From positions 1-34,183 of the IMG/VR virus record IMGVR_UViG_3300011116_001261: a stretch of DNA of 34,183 nucleotides; one strand, written 5' to 3'. The DNA is from a virus. Shown piece after piece: positions 28,838 through 33,974 of this stretch. Numbering within the stretch: position 1 is the stretch's first letter; every line of letters begins with the position of its first letter. The position numbers and the translations under genes were made by a program. The notes beneath the pieces are model-generated. The model was not told where the DNA came from and searched no databases. It was given only the letters and a program-made list of their open reading frames with translations.

Positions 28838-28936
28838 TCACGAGTTGACCCACTGTTGAAACTTGGACCCGATGCTCGCCGCACCGATGATGGCGAGGGT
28901 GAAGTAGATGAACTGAGGAAGGGTTTCAATCTCCAT
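28838..28936 (-). CDS. 32-residue single-pass membrane peptide
   Basis: The ATG at 28936 sits 6 bases after an array promoter, which is the best evidence that this tiny ORF is real. A hydrophobic helix (FIYFTLAIIGAASIG) follows a short acidic start, and the polar end is KFQQWVNS. Small early membrane peptides can alter host membrane proteins; the role is unknown. Confidence 0.65.
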   Translation of the reverse strand: MEIETLPQFIYFTLAIIGAASIGSKFQQWVNS

Positions 28937-28942
28937 GGTCTT

Positions 28943-28972
28943 AATATACCCCTTTCGTCTGCGACTTTGCAC
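28943..28972 (-). promoter_or_regulatory. array promoter (TGCAAA-17-TATATT)
   Basis: Minus strand TGCAAA, spacer ending GAAAGGGG, TATATT, AAGACC, then ATG 28936. Confidence 0.8.
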
Positions 28973-28981
28973 TGCCGGCGT

Positions 28982-29395
28982 TTAATGAGCGAAGTCCGTA
29001 CCGTAGTAATCCAACTCTGCGTATTTGCCCGTCTTTTCGTCGGAAACGTACCTATAGACGCGGTGGTCGTAGCTCTTACCATAGATGCGAACAATAGGCT
29101 TCAGCCAGCCCGTCGAGCCGAGCACGTGTTTGTACCACTGCACGACCTTGTTCGAATCCTTCTTCTTGAGGGGTTTGTCCATGCACTTCTCGGCCTGCTT
29201 AGACGTGACGGCTTCGAGCTCTTCGAAGAAGCGATGGTAGTCGGGAGGCATCATTTCGTAGTGTGGGCCACTGGGGCTTGGTCCACCGAAACCGTGGCCA
29301 AAGAAGTCATCACTCGAGCCGGCGAAGTAGGCGGTCCGGACCAACTTTGGGGGTGGACCAAAACGTGAGGAGACTTTCTTCTTAATGTCCTTCAT
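28982..29395 (-). CDS. 137-residue early protein, unrecognised
   Basis: A Gly/Phe/Pro-rich N-terminal third (FAGSSDDFFGHGFGGPSPSG) is followed by a helical charged middle and a Tyr-rich end (VYRYVSDEKTGKYAELDYYG). ATG 29395 lies 6 bases after an array promoter; upstream in-frame residues come from the promoter itself. No family recognised. Confidence 0.75.
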   Translation of the reverse strand: MKDIKKKVSSRFGPPPKLVRTAYFAGSSDDFFGHGFGGPSPSGPHYEMMPPDYHRFFEELEAVTSKQAEKCMDKPLKKKDSNKVVQWYKHVLGSTGWLKPIVRIYGKSYDHRVYRYVSDEKTGKYAELDYYGTDFAH

Positions 29396-29401
29396 GGTCT
29401 T

Positions 29402-29431
29402 ACTATAACCTTTCTTGGTGGAACTTTGCAC
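29402..29431 (-). promoter_or_regulatory. array promoter (TGCAAA-17-TATAGT)
   Basis: Minus strand TGCAAA, spacer ending GAAAGGT, TATAGT, AAGACC, then ATG 29395. Confidence 0.8.
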
Positions 29432-29437
29432 TGGGTC

Positions 29438-29566
29438 TCAGCGGTTGAGGAGATAAACCACACCCGAGCTTACCAGGGTGGTGGTGACGGCCACGGTTCC
29501 TCCCAGGACCCACAGGTACACGAGGGCCCCGAGCTCGGTGTCGATGAACTTCTTTTTGCTTTCCAT
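29438..29566 (-). CDS. 42-residue single-pass membrane peptide
   Basis: Starts MESKKKFIDTELGAL and continues as a long hydrophobic segment (VYLWVLGGTVAVTTTLV, then VVYLL) with an NR end. The Lys-rich N-terminus predicts a cytoplasmic start. The array promoter at 29573-29602 supports expression. Function unknown. Confidence 0.65.
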   Translation of the reverse strand: MESKKKFIDTELGALVYLWVLGGTVAVTTTLVSSGVVYLLNR

Positions 29567-29572
29567 GGTTCT

Positions 29573-29602
29573 AGTATATCACTTCAAGGAGGAACTTTGC
29601 AC
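29573..29602 (-). promoter_or_regulatory. array promoter (TGCAAA-17-TATACT)
   Basis: Minus strand TGCAAA, spacer ending GAAGTGA, TATACT, AGAACC, then ATG 29566. Confidence 0.75.
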
Positions 29603-29797
29603 TCAGCTGACAATAAGTTTATCACGTTCCAGGCTTCGAACAACGTCTGTCAGGATACCGTTCATGACGGCGTTGAGGATGATGGTACCATCACAGTTGA
29701 TTGTGTACTGGTAGATGTACTTACCCAGCATAGGGTCAAGTTCAGCACGGAGTTGGGGAAGCTTGCCTGGGACCGGAGTAACTTTGGTGCTTGCCAT
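29603..29797 (-). CDS. 64-residue early protein, unrecognised
   Basis: Small alpha/beta-looking protein (GKYIYQYTINCDGTIILNAV, ILTDVVRSLERDKLIV). Its stop abuts the next array promoter. ATG 29797 has the same 6-base distance to a weaker -10 box. No family recognised. Confidence 0.7.
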   Translation of the reverse strand: MASTKVTPVPGKLPQLRAELDPMLGKYIYQYTINCDGTIILNAVMNGILTDVVRSLERDKLIVS

Positions 29798-29803
29798 GGT
29801 TCT

Positions 29804-29833
29804 ACCTTACCTCGTTCAGGGGTGACTTTGCAC
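29804..29833 (-). promoter_or_regulatory. array promoter, weak -10 (TGCAAA-17-TAAGGT)
   Basis: Minus strand TGCAAA, 17-base spacer, TAAGGT, AGAACC, then ATG 29797. The -10 departs most from consensus, so expression may be lower. Confidence 0.65.
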
Positions 29834-30070
29834 TCAGGCCGACTTTTTCTCGAAGAAAGCCATCGGCTCGACTTTGTGACGGAGGGAATTGGCCTCTTTC
29901 TCCATGGCCGAGAGGTGGACCGCCATGAAGTAGAAGTCTCCGTGGTGGGGCTCGTCCGCCCGGGCCTCGTTCTCGTTGAGTTCGTCCAGGAAGACCCGAA
30001 TCGTGATCAGGGCATCCTGAATCTCTTTGAGCTTCGCGAGCTTGGCCTTGTAGCTGAACTTGGTTTCCAT
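29834..30070 (-). CDS. 78-residue helical early protein, unrecognised
   Basis: Two charged helices (KAKLAKLKEIQDALITIRVF, MEKEANSLRHKVEPMAFF) joined by an acidic/His linker (DEPHHGDFYFM). ATG 30070 lies 6 bases after an array promoter. No family recognised. Confidence 0.7.
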   Translation of the reverse strand: METKFSYKAKLAKLKEIQDALITIRVFLDELNENEARADEPHHGDFYFMAVHLSAMEKEANSLRHKVEPMAFFEKKSA

Positions 30071-30076
30071 GGTTCT

Positions 30077-30106
30077 AATATAACCTTTCCCCGCCGAACT
30101 TTGCAC
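30077..30106 (-). promoter_or_regulatory. array promoter (TGCAAA-17-TATATT)
   Basis: Minus strand TGCAAA, spacer ending GAAAGGT, TATATT, AGAACC, then ATG 30070. Confidence 0.8.
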
Positions 30107-30139
30107 CCATCCAGCGTCTTTTTACCCGGTCACCAGAAT

Positions 30140-30153
30140 GCCCTTAAAAGGGC
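30140..30153 (-). repeat. small hairpin GCCCTT-AA-AAGGGC
   Basis: Perfect 6-bp stem with a 2-base loop in the 155-base gap 30071-30225, downstream (minus strand) of the 241-residue gene. A longer imperfect inverted repeat lies near 30205-30226. On the minus strand the nearby sequence TAAAAAGACG gives no clear U-tract, so a terminator is uncertain. Confidence 0.4.
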
Positions 30154-30225
30154 CCAGGAATGTCCGGCCTTGGTTACCCTACCCCAATTTGCCGGAGCAT
30201 CTCCTGGACCAACCTGGAGGCCTGG

Positions 30226-30951
30226 TCAGAACTTCTCGGCAGGGACCCAGACCACCTCGCCCTTGCCATTCTTCACACCGGCTCGGGCAGACCAGGATCC
30301 ACGGTACTTCGTGGCACCGGTCCAGAACACCTTCCCGGTGAACCCATCCACGGTCACCTCGGTTCCCTTGGCCGGAATCCGGGCCAGAAGGCCTTCAGCC
30401 GCGGCCTTAAGAACGACATCCTTGGCTTCTTGCTTGGCCTTGCGAGCCGCCACCTTAGCCTGGTAGGCAGCCTCCTCAGCACGACGAGCCTCCTGCTCCT
30501 TGCGGAGCTCCTCGGCGCGCTTCTCAGCAGCAGCCTTGCGGTAGGCTTCCCAGGCAGCCAGATTGGCCCACATGAGGGGCTCGCCGAACATACCGTACTC
30601 ACCGTCCACCTCGGCCTTGAGGGCATACCCATTACGGTCCACAAACATGTTGGTGCAGTCGATCCAGGCGAACTGCTCGTGGAACTCGAGGTCCCGAGGC
30701 TCGTCCCAGGAGGCCGGTACCGCATATGTCATCGGCCGGCCGTGCCACGAACGGGGAGGAACACCATGGGTGCCCAACCACACCAGGGCGTAGGTGGCCG
30801 TGACCGACCGCATGTCCGTGTAGTCGAGGGTGTCCGACCAGTTACGGGTCTCGGCCAGCTGTTCGATCCGAACGACGCGATCCGCGAAGAGGACGTCCAC
30901 GGAGTCCAGGTTGCCACTGTTGACCTTGTAGTTCGTCTTGGTGATTGCCAT
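30226..30951 (-). CDS. 241-residue early protein with long charged helix and a barrel-like C-terminus
   Basis: The first 130 residues are globular with many Trp and Tyr (YALVWLGTHG, FHEQFAWIDC). Residues about 137-185 are a continuous Ala/Glu/Lys/Arg helix (AEKRAEELRKEQEARRAEEA). The last 50 read K-G-T-E-V-T-V-D-G-F-T-G-K-V-F-W ... G-E-V-V-W-V-P-A. This resembles the K-G-T-x-V-x-V ... G-x-V-F-W domain of small-barrel phage proteins, and is distantly like the barrel family at 21-22 kb. It is the second largest early gene in the array, and its ATG 30951 follows an array promoter. Confidence 0.8.
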   Translation of the reverse strand: MAITKTNYKVNSGNLDSVDVLFADRVVRIEQLAETRNWSDTLDYTDMRSVTATYALVWLGTHGVPPRSWHGRPMTYAVPASWDEPRDLEFHEQFAWIDCTNMFVDRNGYALKAEVDGEYGMFGEPLMWANLAAWEAYRKAAAEKRAEELRKEQEARRAEEAAYQAKVAARKAKQEAKDVVLKAAAEGLLARIPAKGTEVTVDGFTGKVFWTGATKYRGSWSARAGVKNGKGEVVWVPAEKF

Positions 30952-30957
30952 GGTCTT

Positions 30958-30986
30958 AATATACCAGGTTCGTCTGCGACTTTGCT
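30958..30986 (-). promoter_or_regulatory. array promoter variant (AGCAAA-17-TATATT)
   Basis: Minus strand AGCAAA, 17-base spacer, TATATT, AAGACC, then ATG 30951. Confidence 0.75.
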
Positions 30987-30991
30987 TGGAA

Positions 30992-31020
30992 CCGCCGGTT
31001 TTCCAGCCTTCGCGCGGCGG
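30992..31020 (-). repeat. intergenic stem-loop, CCCACCGG family, copy 4 (degenerate)
   Basis: CCGCCG pairs with CGGCGG around a changed loop. Same position relative to the promoter as the other copies. Confidence 0.5.
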
Positions 31021-31032
31021 GAGGTTGGGCAC

Positions 31033-31293
31033 TCAGAAGGGGATGTGTTCGCCACCAGGAGACGGTTCGACCCAGACGTAGGGCTCCGCTGCCGGACGAG
31101 CCGTGATGCGGTCGGCCACTTTGAGGAGGTGCTGCTCTGCGGCTGCAGCCGTTTCGAACTGACCGCCAATGCCACGTGTCAAGTACGACGTGGCTCGCCA
31201 CATGGTGTAGGTGTTGAGTCCCGAGCCGCAAATCCACTGCACGACTTCGCCGACCGAGACGTTGTTCTTGTAGACTTCGTATGTGATAACCAT
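31033..31293 (-). CDS. 86-residue early protein, unrecognised
   Basis: Begins with strands (MVITYEVYKNNVSVGEVVQW), has a Ser/Gly/Thr middle and a helix (AAAAEQHLLKVADRIT), ending E-P-S-P-G-G-E-H-I-P-F. ATG 31293 is 6 bases after an array promoter. No family recognised. Confidence 0.7.
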   Translation of the reverse strand: MVITYEVYKNNVSVGEVVQWICGSGLNTYTMWRATSYLTRGIGGQFETAAAAEQHLLKVADRITARPAAEPYVWVEPSPGGEHIPF

Positions 31294-31299
31294 GGTCTT

Positions 31300-31329
31300 A
31301 CTATACCCTTTTCACCCGCGACTTTGCAC
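31300..31329 (-). promoter_or_regulatory. array promoter (TGCAAA-17-TATAGT)
   Basis: Minus strand TGCAAA, spacer ending AAAAGGG, TATAGT, AAGACC, then ATG 31293. Confidence 0.8.
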
Positions 31330-31419
31330 TCACTGGCGCTGAATAATGTAGATCAACAGGTTCAGGATCGTTAGGGTGACAGTGGCACCGGTACAGATGG
31401 GAACAATGGTTTCAATCAC
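31330..31419 (-). CDS. possible 29-residue membrane peptide (GTG start)
   Basis: A GTG at 31419 with GGGAG about 8 bases upstream opens an almost entirely hydrophobic peptide (IETIVPICTGATVTLTILNL, then LIYIIQRQ). It has no array promoter, so it may be co-transcribed with the 44-residue gene upstream. Its stop abuts the next promoter, as for other genes here, which supports it. Confidence 0.5.
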   Translation of the reverse strand: MIETIVPICTGATVTLTILNLLIYIIQRQ

Positions 31420-31472
31420 GAACTTATCTCCCGGGTGGGCATACCTCTTCCGCACAGGGGTATACGAGAAGT

Positions 31473-31607
31473 TCACCGTGCCACACGGAGGGATGAAGAT
31501 AGGTACCCGATGACATCGACAAGTTGATCACGACTGATCTTCCCCTTTAGATACTCAACTGCCAATCGGGAGGTCAACTCTTGCTTCACTCGTTCTTCCG
31601 TCTTCAT
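31473..31607 (-). CDS. 44-residue helical early protein
   Basis: ATG 31607 is preceded by TATACT after 6 bases. The product is a charged helix (MKTEERVKQELTSRLAVEYL) then K-G-K-I-S-R-D-Q-L-V-D-V-I-G-Y-L. No family recognised. The array position supports a real gene in spite of its size. Confidence 0.6.
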   Translation of the reverse strand: MKTEERVKQELTSRLAVEYLKGKISRDQLVDVIGYLSSSLRVAR

Positions 31608-31613
31608 GGTCCT

Positions 31614-31642
31614 AGTATAACCTTTCTGGGGTGATCTCTTCG
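31614..31642 (-). promoter_or_regulatory. array promoter lacking the TGCAAA box
   Basis: Minus strand GAAAGGT-TATACT followed by AGGACC and ATG 31607. The -35 position reads CGAAGA, so this copy is degenerate or uses only the -10 region. Confidence 0.55.
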
Positions 31643-31643
31643 G

Positions 31644-31850
31644 TCAGCGGCCAAAGGCGTAGGTCGATCCACCTTGAAGCCAGGAGTCGATATCCCGGCG
31701 AGCGACACGGTCATGTTCCTTCGGAGCGCATGCCTTGCACTGGGTGAGCACCGGGGCACCGTTGTTGTAGTGCATCACGGTGGGACCGGCCGATCCGCAG
31801 ACGTCGCACTCGGAGTTTGAGAAGTGGGTTTCGTCGTGGCTGTATTCCAT
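31644..31850 (-). CDS. 68-residue zinc-ribbon-like early protein with DIDxWL motif
   Basis: Two Cys-x2-Cys pairs (CDVC near residue 15 and CKAC near residue 39) suggest a zinc ribbon. The end R-R-D-I-D-S-W-L-Q-G-G-S-T is related to the D-I-D-x-W-L-E-T-G end of the genes at 26825 and 27892. ATG 31850 follows an array promoter. Function unknown. Confidence 0.75.
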   Translation of the reverse strand: MEYSHDETHFSNSECDVCGSAGPTVMHYNNGAPVLTQCKACAPKEHDRVARRDIDSWLQGGSTYAFGR

Positions 31851-31856
31851 GGTTCT

Positions 31857-31886
31857 AGTATATCCTTTCGAGGAGGAACTTTGCAC
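31857..31886 (-). promoter_or_regulatory. array promoter (TGCAAA-17-TATACT)
   Basis: Minus strand TGCAAA, 17-base spacer, TATACT, AGAACC, then ATG 31850. Confidence 0.8.
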
Positions 31887-31913
31887 TGGGTGATGCAACG
31901 AGTTTCACTTGGA

Positions 31914-31945
31914 CCCACCGGTTTGATAGTAATCTCCCCGGTGGG
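31914..31945 (-). repeat. intergenic stem-loop, CCCACCGG family, copy 5
   Basis: Perfect 8-bp stem CCCACCGG (31914-31921) with CCGGTGGG (31938-31945). The loop AGATTACTATCAAA differs from copies 1-2 while the stem is kept. Confidence 0.7.
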
Positions 31946-31956
31946 TGAGCTGGGGT

Positions 31957-32718
31957 TCAGCCGCCGAAGGAGTAGCTGCCCTTCTCGTAGAGACCGGTGC
32001 GGTTCATGCCGAGGATGTACGACTTTCCGCTGCAGCCGAAGCGGTTCTTGGTGATCTCGAAGATGCGCTCGCCGTAGGTCTCAGACTTCTTCTCTTCGTC
32101 GATGAAGATGCGGCCGCGGACGTCGACAGCGTGAAGGATCGTCTGCTTGCCAGCGAAGTCGCCCGACTTGGTGACCTGACCGATGAAGATGACGATGCCG
32201 TAGTTGGACTTGGCCCAGTCGGTGAGCATCTCGGTGGCTCGGACCGTCGACATGGAGTTGGTGCCGTCCTTCCATTTGCCGTCGTCGAGAGTCTGGAGCG
32301 AGTCCTGGAGGATGAAGATCTGCTTGCCCGGATTGGCTGCACGGAGCTCATCGGCGTGCTCGAGCAGATCACCCACCAGAGAGTCCTGTCCGACGACGAA
32401 GCCGTTGCGAAGACCGAGGCGCTCGGCCACCATCTTGACTTGGTAGAGAGACTCCTCGCCGGTGTTGTAGAGGCAGATGTGGCCGGCCGCCGTGATGGCG
32501 TTGGCCAGCTGGAGGAGCATCGTGGTCTTGCCGGCACCGGGCGTACCGGTGAGCATCATGACTGAGGAGGGAACGAAGCCATCGCCACCGAGGGCGTCGT
32601 CGAACCACGAGAGACCCGTCTTCTTTCGTACACGCAGAGCTTCGGGCACCGAGATCTCTGCAATGTTCGTGCCGCGCTTCAGGTTTCGGATGCCAACGTT
32701 GAGATTCATCTTGCTCAT
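31957..32718 (-). CDS. RadA-like RecA-superfamily ATPase
   Basis: The 253-residue protein has Walker A GTPGAGKTT (58-66), then Y-N-T-G-E-E-S and a Walker-B-like I-F-I-L-Q-D-S-L-Q-T-L. Next come Q-V-T-K-S-G-D-F-A-G and I-L-H-A-V-D-V-R-G, matching the RadA/Sms ATPase core with its K-N-R-F-G motif (KNRFGCSG). The N-terminal zinc finger and C-terminal Lon-like domain of bacterial RadA are missing, so this is a core-only form. It would act on branched DNA or as a helicase-like motor in recombination. Unlike its neighbours it has a normal leader with AAAGG before ATG 32718, and is driven by the promoter at 32761-32790. Confidence 0.88.
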   Translation of the reverse strand: MSKMNLNVGIRNLKRGTNIAEISVPEALRVRKKTGLSWFDDALGGDGFVPSSVMMLTGTPGAGKTTMLLQLANAITAAGHICLYNTGEESLYQVKMVAERLGLRNGFVVGQDSLVGDLLEHADELRAANPGKQIFILQDSLQTLDDGKWKDGTNSMSTVRATEMLTDWAKSNYGIVIFIGQVTKSGDFAGKQTILHAVDVRGRIFIDEEKKSETYGERIFEITKNRFGCSGKSYILGMNRTGLYEKGSYSFGG

Positions 32719-32760
32719 TGCTTTACCTTTAACTGAATTGAACGTTTAGAACGTGTCTAT

Positions 32761-32790
32761 ATTCTACCACTTGCGTCTGCGATTTTGCAC
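32761..32790 (-). promoter_or_regulatory. array-type promoter with a normal 5' leader (TGCAAA-17-TAGAAT)
   Basis: Minus strand TGCAAA at 32789-32784, 17-base spacer, TAGAAT at 32766-32761. The -10 lies 42 bases before the ATG, so a leader of about 36 bases with AAAGG is made. This copy shows that the conserved boxes form a promoter, independent of start-codon spacing. Confidence 0.75.
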
Positions 32791-32792
32791 GA

Positions 32793-32879
32793 TCACGGCA
32801 CAAAAAGCAGCACGTAGATAGCGAAGCCGACCGCACCGACCAGAATCAACTCCTGGTACTTGAGGAGTAAGTCACTCAT
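32793..32879 (-). CDS. 28-residue membrane peptide
   Basis: ATG 32879 overlaps the end of the upstream gene by 8 bases, with GAGG directly upstream inside that gene. The peptide is a single hydrophobic helix after a short polar start (MSDLLLKYQELILVGAVGFA, then IYVLLFVP). Overlap plus hydrophobic pattern suggest a coupled pair with the acidic 57-residue protein. Confidence 0.6.
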   Translation of the reverse strand: MSDLLLKYQELILVGAVGFAIYVLLFVP

Positions 32880-33045
32880 CCTCTTCTTCCTCTTCCTCGA
32901 GGATCAGCTCGTCGCGGTGAGCCATGTCGGCCACATCGGCCTCCGACATGTAACTGAGGCATGCTGCCATGACCACCCGAGGGTCCAGGATTCCGTCCTC
33001 TACCAACTGGAGCAACTGATTCGTAACCTTTCGTGTGCTCTTCAT
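32872..33045 (-). CDS. 57-residue early protein with acidic tail
   Basis: Helical start (MKSTRKVTNQLLQLVEDGIL) and middle, ending in a run of Glu and Asp (LILEEEEEEDE). The ATG at 33045 follows an array promoter. The same stretch encoding the acidic run also forms the purine-rich ribosome-binding site of the tiny membrane gene that follows. No family recognised. Confidence 0.7.
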   Translation of the reverse strand: MKSTRKVTNQLLQLVEDGILDPRVVMAACLSYMSEADVADMAHRDELILEEEEEEDE

Positions 33046-33051
33046 GGTCTT

Positions 33052-33081
33052 ACTATACCCTTTTCACTCGCGACTTTGCAC
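33052..33081 (-). promoter_or_regulatory. array promoter (TGCAAA-17-TATAGT)
   Basis: Minus strand TGCAAA, spacer ending AAAAGGG, TATAGT, AAGACC, then ATG 33045. Confidence 0.8.
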
Positions 33082-33351
33082 TCACCAGTCACCGTGACAA
33101 GGGGGATCCTCGCCCGCTCCACGCCACGCCGCCACGTTGACCCGTCGGGTTCGTGCTGACATGGAAGCGTGGGAGGAAAAGAAGTTCCCAACAGGTTCCT
33201 CTTCCCCATCCAGCATCTTACCGATTCGGTCCCGAAGTTCCATGAGAGCCCGGACTTCAGCTCGAGGTGGGCCGGCAAAGTTCAGTTGGTACTCCAGGGC
33301 CGCGTACAACCGGTTGAGGTCAACTTCATCAAGTTCCAGTTTGTTTTCCAT
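33082..33351 (-). CDS. 89-residue early protein, unrecognised
   Basis: Helical first half (ELDEVDLNRLYAALEYQL, EVRALMELRDRIGKMLDGEE), then a basic and flexible tail. ATG 33351 follows a variant array promoter, and its stop abuts the next promoter. No family recognised. Confidence 0.7.
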   Translation of the reverse strand: MENKLELDEVDLNRLYAALEYQLNFAGPPRAEVRALMELRDRIGKMLDGEEEPVGNFFSSHASMSARTRRVNVAAWRGAGEDPPCHGDW

Positions 33352-33357
33352 GGTCCA

Positions 33358-33387
33358 ATCCTATCACTTCCCCGCAGAACTTTGCAC
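33358..33387 (-). promoter_or_regulatory. array promoter variant (TGCAAA-17-TAGGAT)
   Basis: Minus strand TGCAAA, spacer ending GAAGTGA, TAGGAT, TGGACC, then ATG 33351. Confidence 0.7.
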
Positions 33388-33753
33388 TCATTCGACCTCA
33401 AAACCTCCAGTCACCGGAGGGGAACAGGACCCGGGCCGGCAGAACACCACCTTTACGGTCCCACTGTTCTCTGGGGATTCTACGTACCAGACCAACTCCC
33501 GGGCTGCCGTTCCATCACGGCTCAGGTTCATGAACATCCCTTCACCCAGGCTCAAGGATTCGGTACCCATGGTCACCCGGGCCCAATACCCGGTACTGAT
33601 ACCCCATCCCTCCACGGCCCGGACCTTGACCTGAACCACGGTGTCTCTCCGCAAGGTGGTCACCCCACCGTAGGGTCCCAAACCCTCACCAGACCTCACC
33701 TGGGATGACCATGTCACCCCCACGGCCATGACGGCCAATAACACCCCTTTCAT
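33388..33753 (-). CDS. 121-residue exported protein, unrecognised
   Basis: N-terminal signal peptide (MKGVLLAVMAVGVTWSSQVRS), then a beta-rich domain (VVQVKVRAVEGWGISTGYWA, ELVWYVESPENSGTVKVVFC) with two Cys near the end that could form a disulphide. It probably acts in the periplasm. Its ATG overlaps the stop of the next upstream gene (ATGA), so it has no promoter of its own and is translated from that transcript. Confidence 0.7.
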   Translation of the reverse strand: MKGVLLAVMAVGVTWSSQVRSGEGLGPYGGVTTLRRDTVVQVKVRAVEGWGISTGYWARVTMGTESLSLGEGMFMNLSRDGTAARELVWYVESPENSGTVKVVFCRPGSCSPPVTGGFEVE

Positions 33754-33938
33754 ACCTTTTCAAACTGTTGTGGGATGGCCTTCCGGAGGATCTCGAGGAT
33801 CCCATCATAGTTTCCCAGATCTTCATCATCCAGGTCACTCAAGGCGGCTCGGATCCTCTTGGCCTCGCTGAGGGTCATGTGGATACCAACGGCATCTTGT
33901 TCACGGTCAAAGGTGATCTGGGCTCGTGAGATCTTCAT
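33750..33938 (-). CDS. 62-residue early protein, unrecognised
   Basis: Begins MKISRAQITFDREQDAVGI, with two strands followed by two helices (LSEAKRIRAALSDLDDEDLG, YDGILEILRKAIPQQF). The ATG at 33938 follows an array promoter. It is coupled to the exported protein gene by a 4-base overlap. No family recognised. Confidence 0.7.
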   Translation of the reverse strand: MKISRAQITFDREQDAVGIHMTLSEAKRIRAALSDLDDEDLGNYDGILEILRKAIPQQFEKV

Positions 33939-33944
33939 AGTCTT

Positions 33945-33974
33945 ACTATACCCTTTCCCCGCCGAACTTTGCAC
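33945..33974 (-). promoter_or_regulatory. array promoter (TGCAAA-17-TATAGT)
   Basis: Minus strand TGCAAA, spacer ending GAAAGGG, TATAGT, AAGACT, then ATG 33938. Confidence 0.8.

Noticed and set aside
29426-31374. Long plus-strand open frames in the GC-rich half (for example 29426-30466 and 30160-31374)
   Set aside because: They run antisense through several well-supported minus-strand genes and their promoters, have no ribosome-binding sites, and their translations are low-complexity. GC-rich DNA lacks chance stop codons.
27422-33974. N-terminal extensions such as MQSSAGKGYSKTM on many early genes
   Set aside because: These residues are translations of the repeated promoter element itself. 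Their similarity reflects promoter conservation, not protein homology; the inner ATG is the right start.
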